Positions 1 through 11,211 of a stretch of 64,000 bases of DNA are shown here, piece after piece; position 1 is the stretch's first letter, and each line of letters begins with the position of its first letter. Location: positions 112,483-176,482 of the forward strand of contig QAOA01007853.1 in assembly GCA_003255065.1 (NCBI GenBank). Direction: 5' to 3'. The notes under the pieces are model-generated. The model was not told the DNA's origin and did no database searches. It saw only the letters and a program-made list of their open reading frames with translations. The position numbers were made by a program, and so were the translations under genes. The stretch is from Cercis canadensis (lineage: Eukaryota; Streptophyta; Magnoliopsida; Fabales; Fabaceae).

Positions 1-162
1 TCATACATTATTTTCCACCACAGTAACGCATGGGCTAGTTCACATTCAATCTAATCTTTTATTTTATATTGTATCTTAGATTGACAGTAAGTCTATAATT
101 CGTCTTCACTTATTCTTTATTTTATGGTTTACAGGATGTCACATGATCCCTTTTACTAATCT

Positions 163-2057
163 TCACTGATATGAAGACGGAGATAAACGTGGTTTGACCA
201 AAACCTCAAGTGGGTTGGTCTTGACGTTTGTGACTCCAAATGTGGCATCCATGTCTACAGGGGCATTGGATGGTGTTGTGACCTCAAATGCCTGCAAGAA
301 ACTAGCCAAAGCCAAGTATGTTATCTGAAGCCCAAAAGAGATGCCAGGACATGCCCTTCTACCACCACCGAAGGGAAGGAGCTCGAAATGCTGACCCTTA
401 ATATCAATATCCTTGTGGGTGGTCAGGAACCTCTCTGGTTTAAACTCTAAAGGGTCTGGCCACACGCTTGGGTCTCTATGCATTTTCCAAAGATTTAAAA
501 TAAAGCGAGTTCCTGCTGGAACATGGTAGCCCCCCACGGTGCAATCCTCTGTGAACTCACGCATTCCAGACAGTGGTCCAGCTGGGTACAAGCGTAGTGT
601 CTCCTTAACTATGGCTTGAAGATACACTAAGTTGCTGAAATCTGATTCATTCACCAGTCTTTCCCTACCCACATGCAAATCCAATTCATCTTGGGCTTTC
701 TTCAAAGCATGACGATGGTTTAGTAATAGTGAGAGTGCCCATATTATAATAACTGTTGTAGTATCAGTTCCCCCTGCTAATATTGTCTGCAATATATATA
801 ATTATATATATGAAATAAGAACTTAAGAAGACATATGACATAATTTTATATATTATTGAGATAATTATTTATTGCTCACACACAGATAACAAAGAATTAT
901 AAGGGGGTGACAGAAAAAGAAAAAAGTTTTTTAGTGAGTGATTACTGATTACTAAAAGCAGAGTTTCTAAATTTGTTTTTCATTATTGACTGAGGGTCAC
1001 CAATCATAGTAAAAGCAATTTTTAAAACTTAATTTTTAGAATCACCCATTTAGTTATTTTTTTTCAAGTCACCCCCCTATAATTTTTGTGTTTTATATAA
1101 TCTAATAATAATTGTCTCTATCTTATTTTCAAGACTAAATTATAAATCTTAAATAATATACTGCCAATGTAAAATTTAAATTAAAACACTCGTCTATGGC
1201 AAAAAATATATATAAAATTAAAGCAGCTATCAAAAGGGAATGTTTTATGAGCATATATATTAATTCGATTATATACCGTGAGGGTGGCTTTGACGACAGT
1301 ATGAGCATTATAACCAGCAAAGTGGGCCATCAATTACAGATAGCATCACATCCATGAAGTCTTGATTTGTTTTAGATTCCGAAGACGCATGCGCAGAGTG
1401 TCTTGTTTGGCGATGTTCTTGTAACCATTGTAGGAGAATGGCGTCCAACTCTTTGGCTGTCCTTTTCATGGCCTTGCCATGGCCATCCAAATCAAGCCAC
1501 TTAAGAAAAGGAACAGCGTCACCCACAAGGAACACTGCAGTCAAATGGAAAAATTCTGAAAAGGCCTTCCGGCATCGCTTAGCCTCTGCACTCATGCCGG
1601 AATATTGCTTTCCAGCTATTGTTCTAAGCATCACATTCATATTAATGTCTCCAATCCATTGCTTCATCTCCAACGACAACAACCTTGCACTGGCCGAATC
1701 ATCTTGTCTCTTGCTGCATGCTCTGTAAACCTCTTTCAACGAGCTCTGCACCTCAGAGACTCTGATATGTTTAAGCAATTCCACTCGGCGACTAGAGAAT
1801 AACTCTGAGGCTGTTAGCTTACGGATTTCACGCCAGAAAGGGCTGTAAGGGGAGAATGCAAAATTAAGGTAGTCGTAACCCAAGATTTTACAGGATGTAG
1901 TTTTGGGACGAGAGATGACAATGACATCATGAGTGGTGAAACGCTCTTTGGCTAGCTTCCAACCACTCACCACTGCAACTGGGTGCACCCCAATTCTGAT
2001 GCTGAACAATGGTCCATACTTTTCACCCAAGGCTCCTAATGTTATGTAGGGTGGGTC
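163..2057 (-). pseudogene. CYP82-like cytochrome P450, truncated and frameshifted copy
   Basis: Two exons match the complete P450 at 5946-7715. Exon 2 (163-786, acceptor TGCAG) is intact and holds the I-helix AGGTDTTT, the ExxR helix (ETLR), the PERF motif and the haem-binding loop [10 protein letters not shown]. Exon 1 (1277 to about 2057, donor ACG|GTATAT) starts only at the residues matching Q69-H72 of the complete copy; an in-frame TAA lies about 16 bases further upstream, so the membrane anchor and proline hinge are missing. Near 1328 one base has been lost: the frame ending in ML SVID shifts before the conserved GYNAHTVVKAT segment, and the unshifted frame stops at once. Intron 787-1276 keeps its splice sites. 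The family catalyses NADPH-dependent monooxygenation at the ER membrane; this copy could not make a normal enzyme. A sequencing error could explain the frameshift but not the missing N-terminus. Confidence 0.85.
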
Positions 2058-3239
2058 TAAAGCAGTCCACTCTTATGTACGACAACTAATCCTTCCGTAG
2101 TCTTACTTTGTGTGGCAGTAGTAATTAATGACTGGTAATAGTTAGAATGTTCCTATTGTGAATAAAATAATCAATAGTCTGTTACTCGGTCACTTAAAAA
2201 ATAGAAATATTTTGAAAATGTTTTAAAATTTTTGTGAAAATAATTTTTTTTTTAAAGAAATGTTTCAAAAAAATTTAAGTAATAATTTTTTTTTTTAATT
2301 TTAGAGAATTCTAACATAATAATAATAATAATAATAGCGCTTAGAAACATGTGCTGTTGCTGGTTTTTTTCTTTTCCCAAATTCTTTGACTAATTGACTC
2401 TACACAAGACACACACTACTCCACGCCACACTTGATCAAACCCAAAGGCAAGAATGGCAATAAGAGGTATTAGGCGTAGAGCAAGGGAGAACCAGAAATC
2501 AGCAGCCATAGCGATGCAAGAGAGAAAAACTAACCTTCGGAGGAAGACAGCTTCTAGACTTGGGCAACTTGAATTCTTCTTTGTTTTCACACCAACATAC
2601 GCATTAGTTTTCAAGTTCAAGTTCAAGGTTGGTGGTTGAGAAATAATTTTGTAGATTAAGGTTGTTTGTTTACTAGTTTTTGAATTTTTTCTTTCTCTAC
2701 TCAATTTTTTCATGTTTACATTGGTACATGATTCCATGCTTTGGTGGATACTTTGTAATGTTTTGTTATTTCGTTCGAAACTCACCGAATCTATTATGTT
2801 TCAATGAAAATTGTATAATTTTGTTTTTAGATTGGTGTTTTGTGTTGTTTGCGAAGGAAACTAAAATATTTTGTGCCTTTTGTATGAAACGACAGGAAAT
2901 TTAATTTTTTGATCTAGATATTATATAGTCTACATTGCCATCTATAACACGTAATAAATATTTTTATTAAATTTTTTTCTTTTGCTTCCTTTGATTATAA
3001 TTTTTCTTCTTTTTCTACTCATTCATTAAAACGACTAATAGAAATTAACCTAGAAATTATAGGGTAATGTGAATTCGAGTAATTAATAGTCCGATATACT
3101 ACGTCACCTAAAATAATACTCTATTACAACATTGGATAAGTATGTATATATCATTATTTGCTATTATTATTACCGGCTTGAATTTCCATGTAGGTGTTTC
3201 AAGCACTTGCATGCGTCCACGGTCGACAACATTAATTTA
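2058..3239. other. Intergenic, no gene recognised
   Basis: AT-rich sequence with homopolymer runs and a short (AAT)n tract near 2320-2335. Short open frames on both strands (for example around 2390-2785) show no recognisable domain and have poor composition. I see nothing functional here. Confidence 0.5.
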
Positions 3240-4339
3240 GGCTCCGTTTGGATAAGTTGACTTATGGCTTATTTAGGTTTCTTTATTTCAATAAGCACTT
3301 ATATAGAGTAAAAGAAGTGTTTAGATTTATTTTTAGTAAGTGCTTATTTTCCTCAAATAAGTTGTTTTGGGCTTATTTTCATAAGCCAAATTTTGAAGCT
3401 TATGAAAATAAGCTAATGCGGCATTTGAGCTTGACCGGTCATGGGTTTATAATATTTTTTTACAAAATTACCCTTGATGACATTAGAAAATTCCAGCACA
3501 CATAACCCTTTTTTTTAGAGAAGAACGTTTCTTCTTCGCCTTTTCTTCTTCCTCGCTTCTCCTCTACCGTCTACACACAATGTTGGGTCTCCTCTATAAT
3601 CTTTACTGTCGTCAACATTGACTTTCGTTGTGTTGTTCATTATTTTCACTTTTCCGATGTTCAATCTTCTAATCATATCTCACCCCATTGTCCTCATCAG
3701 CTGCATTTGAAACATTGGAAATAGAGAATTGTTGGCTGCATTATTTTTCTAGGTTTCAAAGTTTTGTTGGGTTTCACTATTTATTCTGGGTTTTACAATT
3801 TGAACCATTTAAGCATGGAAGCTGAAACTGCAGAATTGCAGCCACCCCCGTTTCCAAGGTGTTTCGAAGTCAGGAACGAGTTCCAAATGGTTGAAACACA
3901 CCAAATAGCAAATAAGATAAATTTTTTTTTATTTGAACAGTGTCATTTTGGCTGAAATAGAAGCCCCAAAATGGTGTTTCTTCTCCTCTTATTCAAAACA
4001 CCTGGCCCAAAATCTCTTAGTTTCTATCAAAGAAATGTGGCACCCAAATATTGTCGAAGCTTTGGCTGGTGCAGTACCATCATTATAACATTGTGTTTCT
4101 TCAAAAATTTGTTGAATGAGTGTGTATAAAAGAAGTTATTGGTTCTTTTAGTAATTTACATTGTTAAAAGTACTTGTGTAGTTACTCATCCAAACATTTA
4201 AATTTAATACAAAAGCACTTCTCAAATTGAGTATCCAAACACAAATTAGCTTATTTTTAAGCTACTTATTGCATTAGAACTTATGCAACAAGTCATTTTC
4301 ATATAAGTCCTTAATTAAGTTGTTTACCCAAATGGGATC
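3240..4339. mobile_element. TIR DNA element, PIF/Harbinger-like, non-autonomous
   Basis: The left end reads GGCTCCGTTTGGATAAGTTG and the right end is an imperfect inverse (complement GATCCCATTTGGGTAAAC). Both ends are flanked by TTA (3237-3239 and 4340-4342), which fits the TWA target preference of PIF/Harbinger elements. Subterminal parts contain repeated AAGTGCTTAT/ATAAGC-type words on both sides. No transposase frame is visible in 1.1 kb. The superfamily call rests on a 3-bp TSD and could be wrong; a hAT-type MITE is the alternative. Confidence 0.5.
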
Positions 4340-5212
4340 TTAGTGGTTTCTTCTTCTATAGGAAAGTTGGAGATAACTTGTGTTTATGAAGTGAAAAAGA
4401 GAGGGTCATGAAAAAAAAAAAAAAAAAGNAAAAAAAAAAAAAAAAGCAACAAGATATTGAAGTCAAAAATGAAAAAAAGAAGAATTGGCTTGATGATAGT
4501 AGGGTTGTTGAATTCCCTTGATCGTACCTTCAGCAGCGGAAGGATGCAGCTAATAGCCTATAAGGCTCACAAACTGACAAAGATGTGGCATATTGGAGTT
4601 CAACGGATGAGTTTTATTGATTATATAACTCTCGTATCTAATGGTATATAAACTACAAAGATTGCACATTTAATCATATATAAAAATAGGTTTTCAAAGT
4701 CATCCCAAATTGATTAAGTGACACTTTAGGTATGACAGCATTCATAACAAATAAAAAGTGTTCTACATTTTAGGAAAACAATAAATGAGAGAGAAGTTAC
4801 TATGAAAGTTGATTATTAATTTTTTGGGCTAAAGTCAACATCTCAAAGTCATGGAATGATTGAAAATTCAAATTCCTTTGTTTCGACAGAAAAAAAAAAA
4901 TTAGTGAAACNAAACAGACCCATAGCAAATTAACAAATGATGATATATGTTTAATAGCTAAAATTTTATTGTTAGAATAATGTTAGTTCTAATATTTTTT
5001 AAATAAATATGTGGTTCTTACTATTTTGTGTTATCTAACAATTAATTATCTTAAATTTTGATAAACTTTTGACAATTTTTTTCTATAGCTAAATACATTG
5101 CTGTAATAATAAATGTTTTATTTTAGATTTTGCATGATCAACTTTCATGGGCTTCACGATCACGAGAAATAAAAGAGAAACAAAAGAGCAAGGAAAACAA
5201 AGAGAATCTGAC
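4340..5212. other. Intergenic, with two assembly Ns
   Basis: Contains a poly-A tract interrupted by N at 4429 and another N at 4911 (GAAAC-N-AAAC). A segment around 4771-4807 (AGGAAAACAATAAA followed by GAGAGAAGTTACTATGAA) recurs almost unchanged at about 5378-5410, so the stretch between, including the exon-like piece at 5213-5356, is bracketed by a direct repeat. No gene is seen. Confidence 0.5.
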
Positions 5213-5356
5213 CTGGACAATAAGAGGTGGAGCTTCCATGAAAGTGAAATCTTCAAGCTTGTACAATAGCTTCATCCAAGACTTGTTTGGATGCTTGGAA
5301 CAATGAAGCGATTCCTCAGCTGTGATATCCATGAAAGCTTCAGTGAACGCAGCACC
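5213..5356 (-). pseudogene. Orphan exon-like fragment of an unrecognised protein
   Basis: On the minus strand a 144-base open stretch is bounded by an acceptor (CACAAG|GGTGCT at 5356) and a donor (GTCCAG|GTCAGA at 5213), both in phase 0. The 48 residues have the composition of a real globular protein, with words such as MDITAEESLHC and SWMKLLYKLEDF. I do not recognise the family. No matching exon is visible on either side, so it is probably a captured or left-over exon rather than part of a complete gene. The bracketing direct repeat (about 4771-4807 and 5378-5410) suggests it came with a duplication or insertion. Confidence 0.35.
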
Positions 5357-5945
5357 CTTGTGAATTGCAATCAATAGGAAAACAATAAAGGAGAGAAGTT
5401 ACTATGAACAGCACAGCATTCATGTTAAATTTCATTGAGTCTGCTGAATTTCTTCCAGATAAAGGAATGAAAAACTTGCCAAACTTACTCAAACTAAGGT
5501 ACTAGATGCAATTTTATTGAGTTGATATCACATTCTTAATTTACAAAGAACTACAGATACGCAAAGCACGTAGCTAGACTAATTTATTAAAACTACTGGA
5601 GAATTGAAATAGGAATTCTCAAAAGAATTCAATTTTCCATCTTCAGCGTCTATATTATTTTCCAAGCTTTTGTTATACTCTCCTCCATTGTTTATAGTGT
5701 TCCATAGAGGTTTGGGAAAATTAGGAGACTAACATCCCATATCGCACTAGAGTCTCCTTTTTATCTTTATTGAATTATTTTATTTAAGAAAACTTGGTAA
5801 ATAGTGTTAGGCGTGAAATAGGAGATAATCGAATTGATCGAATTACACAATAATTGTATAAGCTTTGTCTTATTATATGAGAAGCAAATCCAGAAACGTA
5901 AAGTATATGTGACAAGTAAGGAAATTAGAGTGAGTTTTAGAAGGA
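5357..5945. other. 3' flank of the complete P450
   Basis: AT-rich, no recognisable coding content. It lies downstream of the minus-strand P450 stop codon and presumably holds its 3' UTR. Confidence 0.5.
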
Positions 5946-7715
5946 TTAGGTAGGTAGTGTTTGTGTTCCTTGGTGGTAAATAAGAGGTGATAAGCAAGGT
6001 TTGACTAAGACCTCAAGTGGAGTGGTTTTGATGTTTGTAAGACCAAAAGTGGCCGTCATATCAAGAGGGGCATTAGAGGGAGTTGTGACCTCGAACGCTT
6101 GTAACAAAGCAGCTACTGCTAAGTGTGTCATTTGAAGGCCAAATGAAATACCAGGACACACCCTTCTTCCACTGCCAAAGGGTAGAAGCTCGAAATGCTG
6201 ACCCTTAACATCAATATCCTTGTGGCTGCTTAGAAATCTTTCTGGTTTGAACTCCAATGGATCTGACCACACGCGTGGGTCTCTCTGTAATTTCCATAGG
6301 TTCAAAATCAAACGGGTACCTGCTGGGACATGGTACCCAGCTAAGGTGCAGTCTTCTGTGAATTCACGCGGACCTGATAGTGGCGCTGCTGGATACAATC
6401 GAAATGTTTCTTTAACTACGGCTTGAAGATATACTAATTTGTTGATATCTGACTCGTTCACTACTCTTTCCTTGCCCACATGCAAGTCCAATTCATCTTT
6501 AACTTTCTTCAAAGCATCACGGTTATTCAATAATAACGATAGTGCCCATGTCATGGTAACTGTTGTGGTATCTGTTGCCCCTGCAATTATCATCTGCAAA
6601 ATTCAATTGCTCAATATCAATTCAACATCCCTTAATTACCCTCTGTAAGGTTAATTAACCAAAATCCATAAATAAATGATGAAAAATATCCATTAAATTA
6701 AATGGGGAGCATGAGAATTGAAGAAGTAGCATACCGAGCAAGTGGCTTTGTTGACAGTTTCAGCATCATAACCACCAAGATCAGCATGTTGAAGAACAGA
6801 GAGCATGACATCGATGAAGTCTTGCTCTGTTTTAAGCTCACCAGAGTTTCTTTTTCGGCGATGTTCTTCTAACCATTCACAAATGAGAATGTCCATTTCA
6901 ATGGCAGCCTTTTTCATATCATTGATATGACCACCCAGATCAAGGCATCCAAGAAAAGGGATTGCATCTCCCACAAGAAACATCCCCATCAAACGAAAAA
7001 ACTCTCTGAAAACCTTCCGACACCGCCTTACCTCTTCTTGTTCATCTCCAGCTGCGCCAGAGTATCGCTTGCCTGCAGTCATTCTCAGAATCACGTTCAG
7101 ATTTATGTCTCCTAACCATTGCTTCATCTCCACCAATAAATTACCAGACCCCTCGTCTTTGTTGTTAGCCCATGCTCTGTATAGCTCTTTGATTGAACTC
7201 TCAACCTCGGAATCTCGAATATCTTTAAGCAATTCAAAGCGGCGGGTCGACAGTAACTCCAAAGCAACTATCTTACGCATTTCACGCCAGAAATCACCGC
7301 AAGGGGAGAATCCAAAATTGGCATAGTCGTAGCCAAGGATTTTTGCAGCTGTAAATTTAGGACGAGAAGAGATTTTGACATCATGGGTAGTGAAACACTC
7401 CTTGGCTAGTTCCCAACTACTGACCACCACAGCTGGGTGCACGCCAAGTCGGATTCTGAATATTGCTCCATACTTGTCTGCCAAAGCTCCCAAGTTTATA
7501 TGAGGAGCTTGTCCAGAAGCACCTAAGAGGTTAAGATGACCTATCAAAGGCCACCCACCCGCAGCTTCTGGAGGTTTCCGGCCATCACCTGCGGGAGTTC
7601 TCCATTTTCTAAACAGATAGTAAGAAATGAACAATATGCCAACAACACCGCCAATAGTCACCTTCACATACTCAAGGCTCACACCCATCGCAACTTTTGC
7701 CATTCTGCTACTCAC
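5946..7715 (-). CDS. CYP82-like cytochrome P450, complete
   Basis: Two exons, 6735-7715 and 5946-6593, split by a 141-base intron (donor TCG|GTATGC, acceptor TTTGCAG|ATG, phase 0). They encode 542 residues, close to the family norm of about 520-540. Seen in order: N-terminal hydrophobic anchor (about 14-35), proline-rich hinge KPP (48-50) before WPLIGHL, C-helix W143xxxR147, I-helix AGATDTTT (331-338), ExxR E389-R392, PERF (444-447) and the haem-thiolate loop [10 protein letters not shown] with Cys473. All canonical residues are present and there is no lesion. CYP82 enzymes are ER-bound monooxygenases of plant specialised metabolism (alkaloids, flavones, homoterpenes); they need cytochrome P450 reductase. 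The substrate cannot be told. Start: the first ATG gives MSSRMAKV; a second ATG four codons later is equally possible. Confidence 0.93.
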
Positions 7716-7749
7716 AACTCAATGATGCTTAAACTAACAGCAAACTTTA

Positions 7750-7757
7750 ATTAAATA
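7750..7757 (-). promoter_or_regulatory. Possible TATA-like box of the complete P450
   Basis: The minus-strand sequence TATTTAAT lies about 35-42 bases upstream of the ATG. It is the closest TATA-like word, but it would leave a very short 5' UTR, so it is tentative. Confidence 0.3.
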
Positions 7758-7828
7758 GCCACAGTGATTGGAATTGGATACAATTGCATTACTTCTCAGA
7801 TGCGCAAAGCTTTGTCGTTTCGAGGAAA

Positions 7829-7834
7829 AGTCAA
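7829..7834 (-). promoter_or_regulatory. W-box core upstream of the P450
   Basis: TTGACT within TTTGACTTTTC on the minus strand, about 115 bases upstream of the ATG, matches the WRKY-binding W-box core TTGAC[C/T]. Such hexamers occur often by chance; it is noted because CYP82 genes are commonly stress-induced. Confidence 0.25.
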
Positions 7835-8099
7835 ACGAGGAAGATCACTTTGCCTTTGTAACATAAAGTCATAGTGTCACCACATGTCACTGTAAGAAAC
7901 TAAGGCGGGCCCACATCAGATAAAATAAGTGACGAGGTGAGAGTGAGACCCCTGGCAGTGGCACTATACGACAGATTTCAGTTGAAAACACACAACAACC
8001 ACGACCCGGTGTGGTGGCGACCATGAACAATAATCTAAGGTAGGATAGTCATATTTTTATATTTATAAATAGATACTTTTTTCTCAACTCTATAATACA

Positions 8100-10166
8100 T
8101 GATATAAAAAAATACACAGACCAGAGGAGGGGGGACGAATTTCGGAAGAAAAAAAAAGGGTTTGAATACAAGAACCAGAGGAGGACCGTGAGAGACAGAG
8201 TGAACAAAACAGAAACACTCACAGTTTATGTATCAATATTATTTCATACTGAGTACTCACACACGCACTACACACAGCACACATAGCAGACCCACAACTC
8301 TGTCTTTTGTAACTTGGCCTATTCCATCACTTTTCCTATTTAATTTCTGAGTACTCTCTACCTTTTTAAGGCAACTAGAAACCCTTTAGAGAGAGAAATT
8401 TTTAGAAAGAGAGAGAAACAGAGTTTCAAGAGAAGGAAATAGAGAAATTTTGAGAGAAAGTTAGAGTAAAGAAGAAAGATCCTTACCTTAGCCACCAAGG
8501 GTTGAGAGGTAAAAACAAAATTCATGCTTTCTCCCCTTGGATTTGAGAGATGATAGCTTGCTGCATTTTCCCCCTTTGCTGCGTTTTTCCCATTTGCTTT
8601 CCATCTCCCTCTTTTCTTTTTCTTCTTATCGCATAGCTTCTCTGATGCATCTGTTTTCTTTGCATTTTGTTGGTTTTAATTGGTTTATTTGGTTTTATTG
8701 TATGAGGCTAATTGTTTGGGCTTAGTTATTTGGGTCCATCTTATACCTTTTTGTTTTTATTAGCTTCTTTGTCTTTTTTGAGGTAATTTTATTTGGAGCT
8801 TCATATAGGTGTTTTTCTGTTTAGGCTGATTGGTTTTGGACTTTGTTGTTTTTATTTATTTTTTGTTCTTTTTATTAGTTTGTTGCCCTATTTTACTAAT
8901 TCATTTGGGCCAATATTAGTCATTTCATTTTTTTTTAGTTGATTGGGCCTAATCTAAGTTGGGTCATTCTATAGGGTCTTTTATTTTTATTTTTTTTTTG
9001 TTTGTTTGATTTGGGCTTTTACTTATTTTAGTTGGTTTGAAATTTTGTTTGGTTTATTTTTTTTTAAAAAAGTCATGTTGTTTCATATATTGGGTTAGGA
9101 TTTTTTTTTTTATTTTGGGCTTATTTATTTAGAATTCTTATCTTATTTTTGGGTAATTTTAATTTATTCATTTTTATAGTTTTATTTGTTCTTTGCATAT
9201 TCTTATTATAATTATTATTTTATCTTGATGTTTTATCTTGTCTATTTTACATTCTTTGCACCATTTTACATTGTACTTATTTTTTTTTGTAAATAAATTT
9301 AGCATGACGACGTATTAAGTTGGGAATAATTGTGTTGATAATTTTTTTTAATTTTCCTGAGGTGAGAGATAATTTCTTGGTTATGACAGAAGTACTAGAG
9401 TAGCCAATGAAACTCCCAATATTGTTTTGATTCTTTTAATTATTGTAATTTTTTTTGACATTTTATGTTGCATTTTATCTTACTTTATCATTATTTTTGT
9501 TCATGTTGAAATAAGATTACCGATGAGGGAATAATCAAAATTAGTCATAATGACGACGACACTTTGATATTCCAGAGGTGACAGCTTTAGTCTTTCCAGA
9601 TGTACTGGTGGATTTAAAGAAAGATATCTAATAAAAATCTTTTACCAAGAATCTCAAACCCATTTCTTGAACGCATAATAAATTACCTTTCGTGTATTTA
9701 GTTATCACTTAGTTAGTAAGGTCGCTAAAAATCGCCTCTGACAGAATAAATTAGGAGAAGATTGTAATGATAATCACTGTTTCTACCTAATAGTCTTGAG
9801 ACATCTTTTTAAGTTTTGCCAGAGGTACTGGTAGGACTTAATAACACATTAATCTATTTTAATGACCAATTTCATTCAACAATTTTTTGGATGACATAAA
9901 ATTAAATTGGTAATTATTCGCTAGAACGGGCGTCGTAGGGTACTAACACCTTCCCTACAAGTAACCAACTCTCTTACCCAAACTCTAATAATTTAGACCA
10001 AACCTTTTTATATGCATCGAATCATGCTTTAAATTGATTGGTGGCAACTCTATTAGTTTTCTTCAATTATTTTTTTATTAAAAAGCTTTACAAATTTACA
10101 ATTTTACACTTATTTTTTTCACCGCCTCGAGTCGTCGCGCTCCCAAAAAGGACGTTGCGACACTAG
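8100..10166 (+). repeat. LTR-like, T-rich repeat, Tat/Ogre type suspected
   Basis: No gene. A TATA-like TTTATAAATAGATA lies near 8060-8085, followed by a GA-rich leader (about 8380-8480), a long T-rich body, and near 9920-10165 a GC-richer block with words such as GGGCGTCGTAGGGTACTAAC, CACCTTCCCTAC and TGGCAACTCTATTAG. That block resembles LTR ends and the start of internal sequence of Tat/Ogre-type gypsy elements as I remember them. Exact termini and a TSD were not found. It could be a solo or truncated LTR. Confidence 0.35.
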
Positions 10167-10586
10167 TGACTCGTGAGCTTTAAGCTAGAGCTTCAACCTT
10201 CAACGGACCATTACAACTTAGAACGTAGCGGGGTGTGAAATTTAGAGTTTTTTTTAAGAAAAATAATTGTCTTTTTTTAATTTTGAAAGTATCACATTGG
10301 CTGTTTGGGTCTTAGTAATATTAGGCCTCTACATGTTAAAAATTAAGAGCATTTGTATTCTTTGTTGCACTTAGGATTCGTTACATCAAGTGGTTTTGGA
10401 TGAATTGATGCATCTATTGAAGAATGGTCAGAAATTAGCCACATCATTTGTCACTAGTGCTGAGAGTCGCATGGATCACTTCTACTAATTTAATTTGCGG
10501 ATGATCTAAGTCCCATCATAACTCTCTCAATTGGAAGAAGCATAGAGATACCTCATCTAGTTAGTGTTTGCTTATTAAATAATAAT

Positions 10587-10950
10587 GGTTGCTAAGCTGC
10601 ATAAGGGGTAGTGCTACATTTCTTCTTATTGAAGAGTTCTAGCGGGATTGACTTCCTAAAATTGGTATTGTTGTGGAGTTATCGAAAAATCGAGTCACTT
10701 AATGTGAATCAAATTCAAAAATAGTTGATAAATTTTGAATTTAACTATGTCAAAGAAAGTCACTATTTCTGCGTTATTTTTATCTAGCAGTTTTCTTGTA
10801 TTGCTTTAGTTACTCACATTGAATGGCTCTTTTTTTTTTTTTTTTTTTNTTTTTTTTAAATCTTTATACTAACAACAATTTTAGTAAGTGAGTCCTATCA
10901 GAATCTCCACAATAAAAAAAGGTGGCATAGCACTACCCCTGTAAATAGCA
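10587..10950. mobile_element. MITE copy A (GGGGTAGTGCTA family)
   Basis: Ends GGTTGCTAAGCTGCATAAGG…GTAGTGCTAC and, inverted, GTGGCATAGCACTACCCC. Internally it shares TTTCGA/TCGAGTCA-type words with copies at 20814-21181 (same duplication) and 39598-39989 (intron 3 of the second AKR). It is about 365-390 bases with no coding capacity. A poly-T run with an N (10849) lies inside. Superfamily not assigned. Confidence 0.55.
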
Positions 10951-11064
10951 TCATTCTTTCAAACTAATACGACCAAAGAAATTTTTGGCCTAGATATTTT
11001 CAAGCCCAATGGTATGAGTAGTTTTCCCAAAAGACACTCATAGCACCATTATCCAGTAACCAAT

Positions 11065-11073
11065 TATATATAC
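11065..11073 (+). promoter_or_regulatory. TATA box of the AKR at 11212
   Basis: TATATATAC, about 140 bases upstream of the ATG, preceded directly by AACCAAT (a CAAT-type word). Position and sequence fit a plant core promoter; the 5' UTR would be about 105-115 bases. Confidence 0.45.
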
Positions 11074-11211
11074 CTCTAAAACTCCAAGGGAAAAGGAATA
11101 GTGGGATTTGAAAGGAGTATCTCTCCCAAGTTTTGCTATCCATTCCTCTTAATCTTCTTCTTTCTTCTAACCACACAATCCACTACAGTTGGTTAGTAAT
11201 AGTAAGGCAAG

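Noticed and set aside
2390-2785. 131-codon minus-strand frame as a gene
   Set aside because: Lys/Thr/Ser-rich, low-complexity translation of AT-rich DNA with no domain, splice context or promoter.
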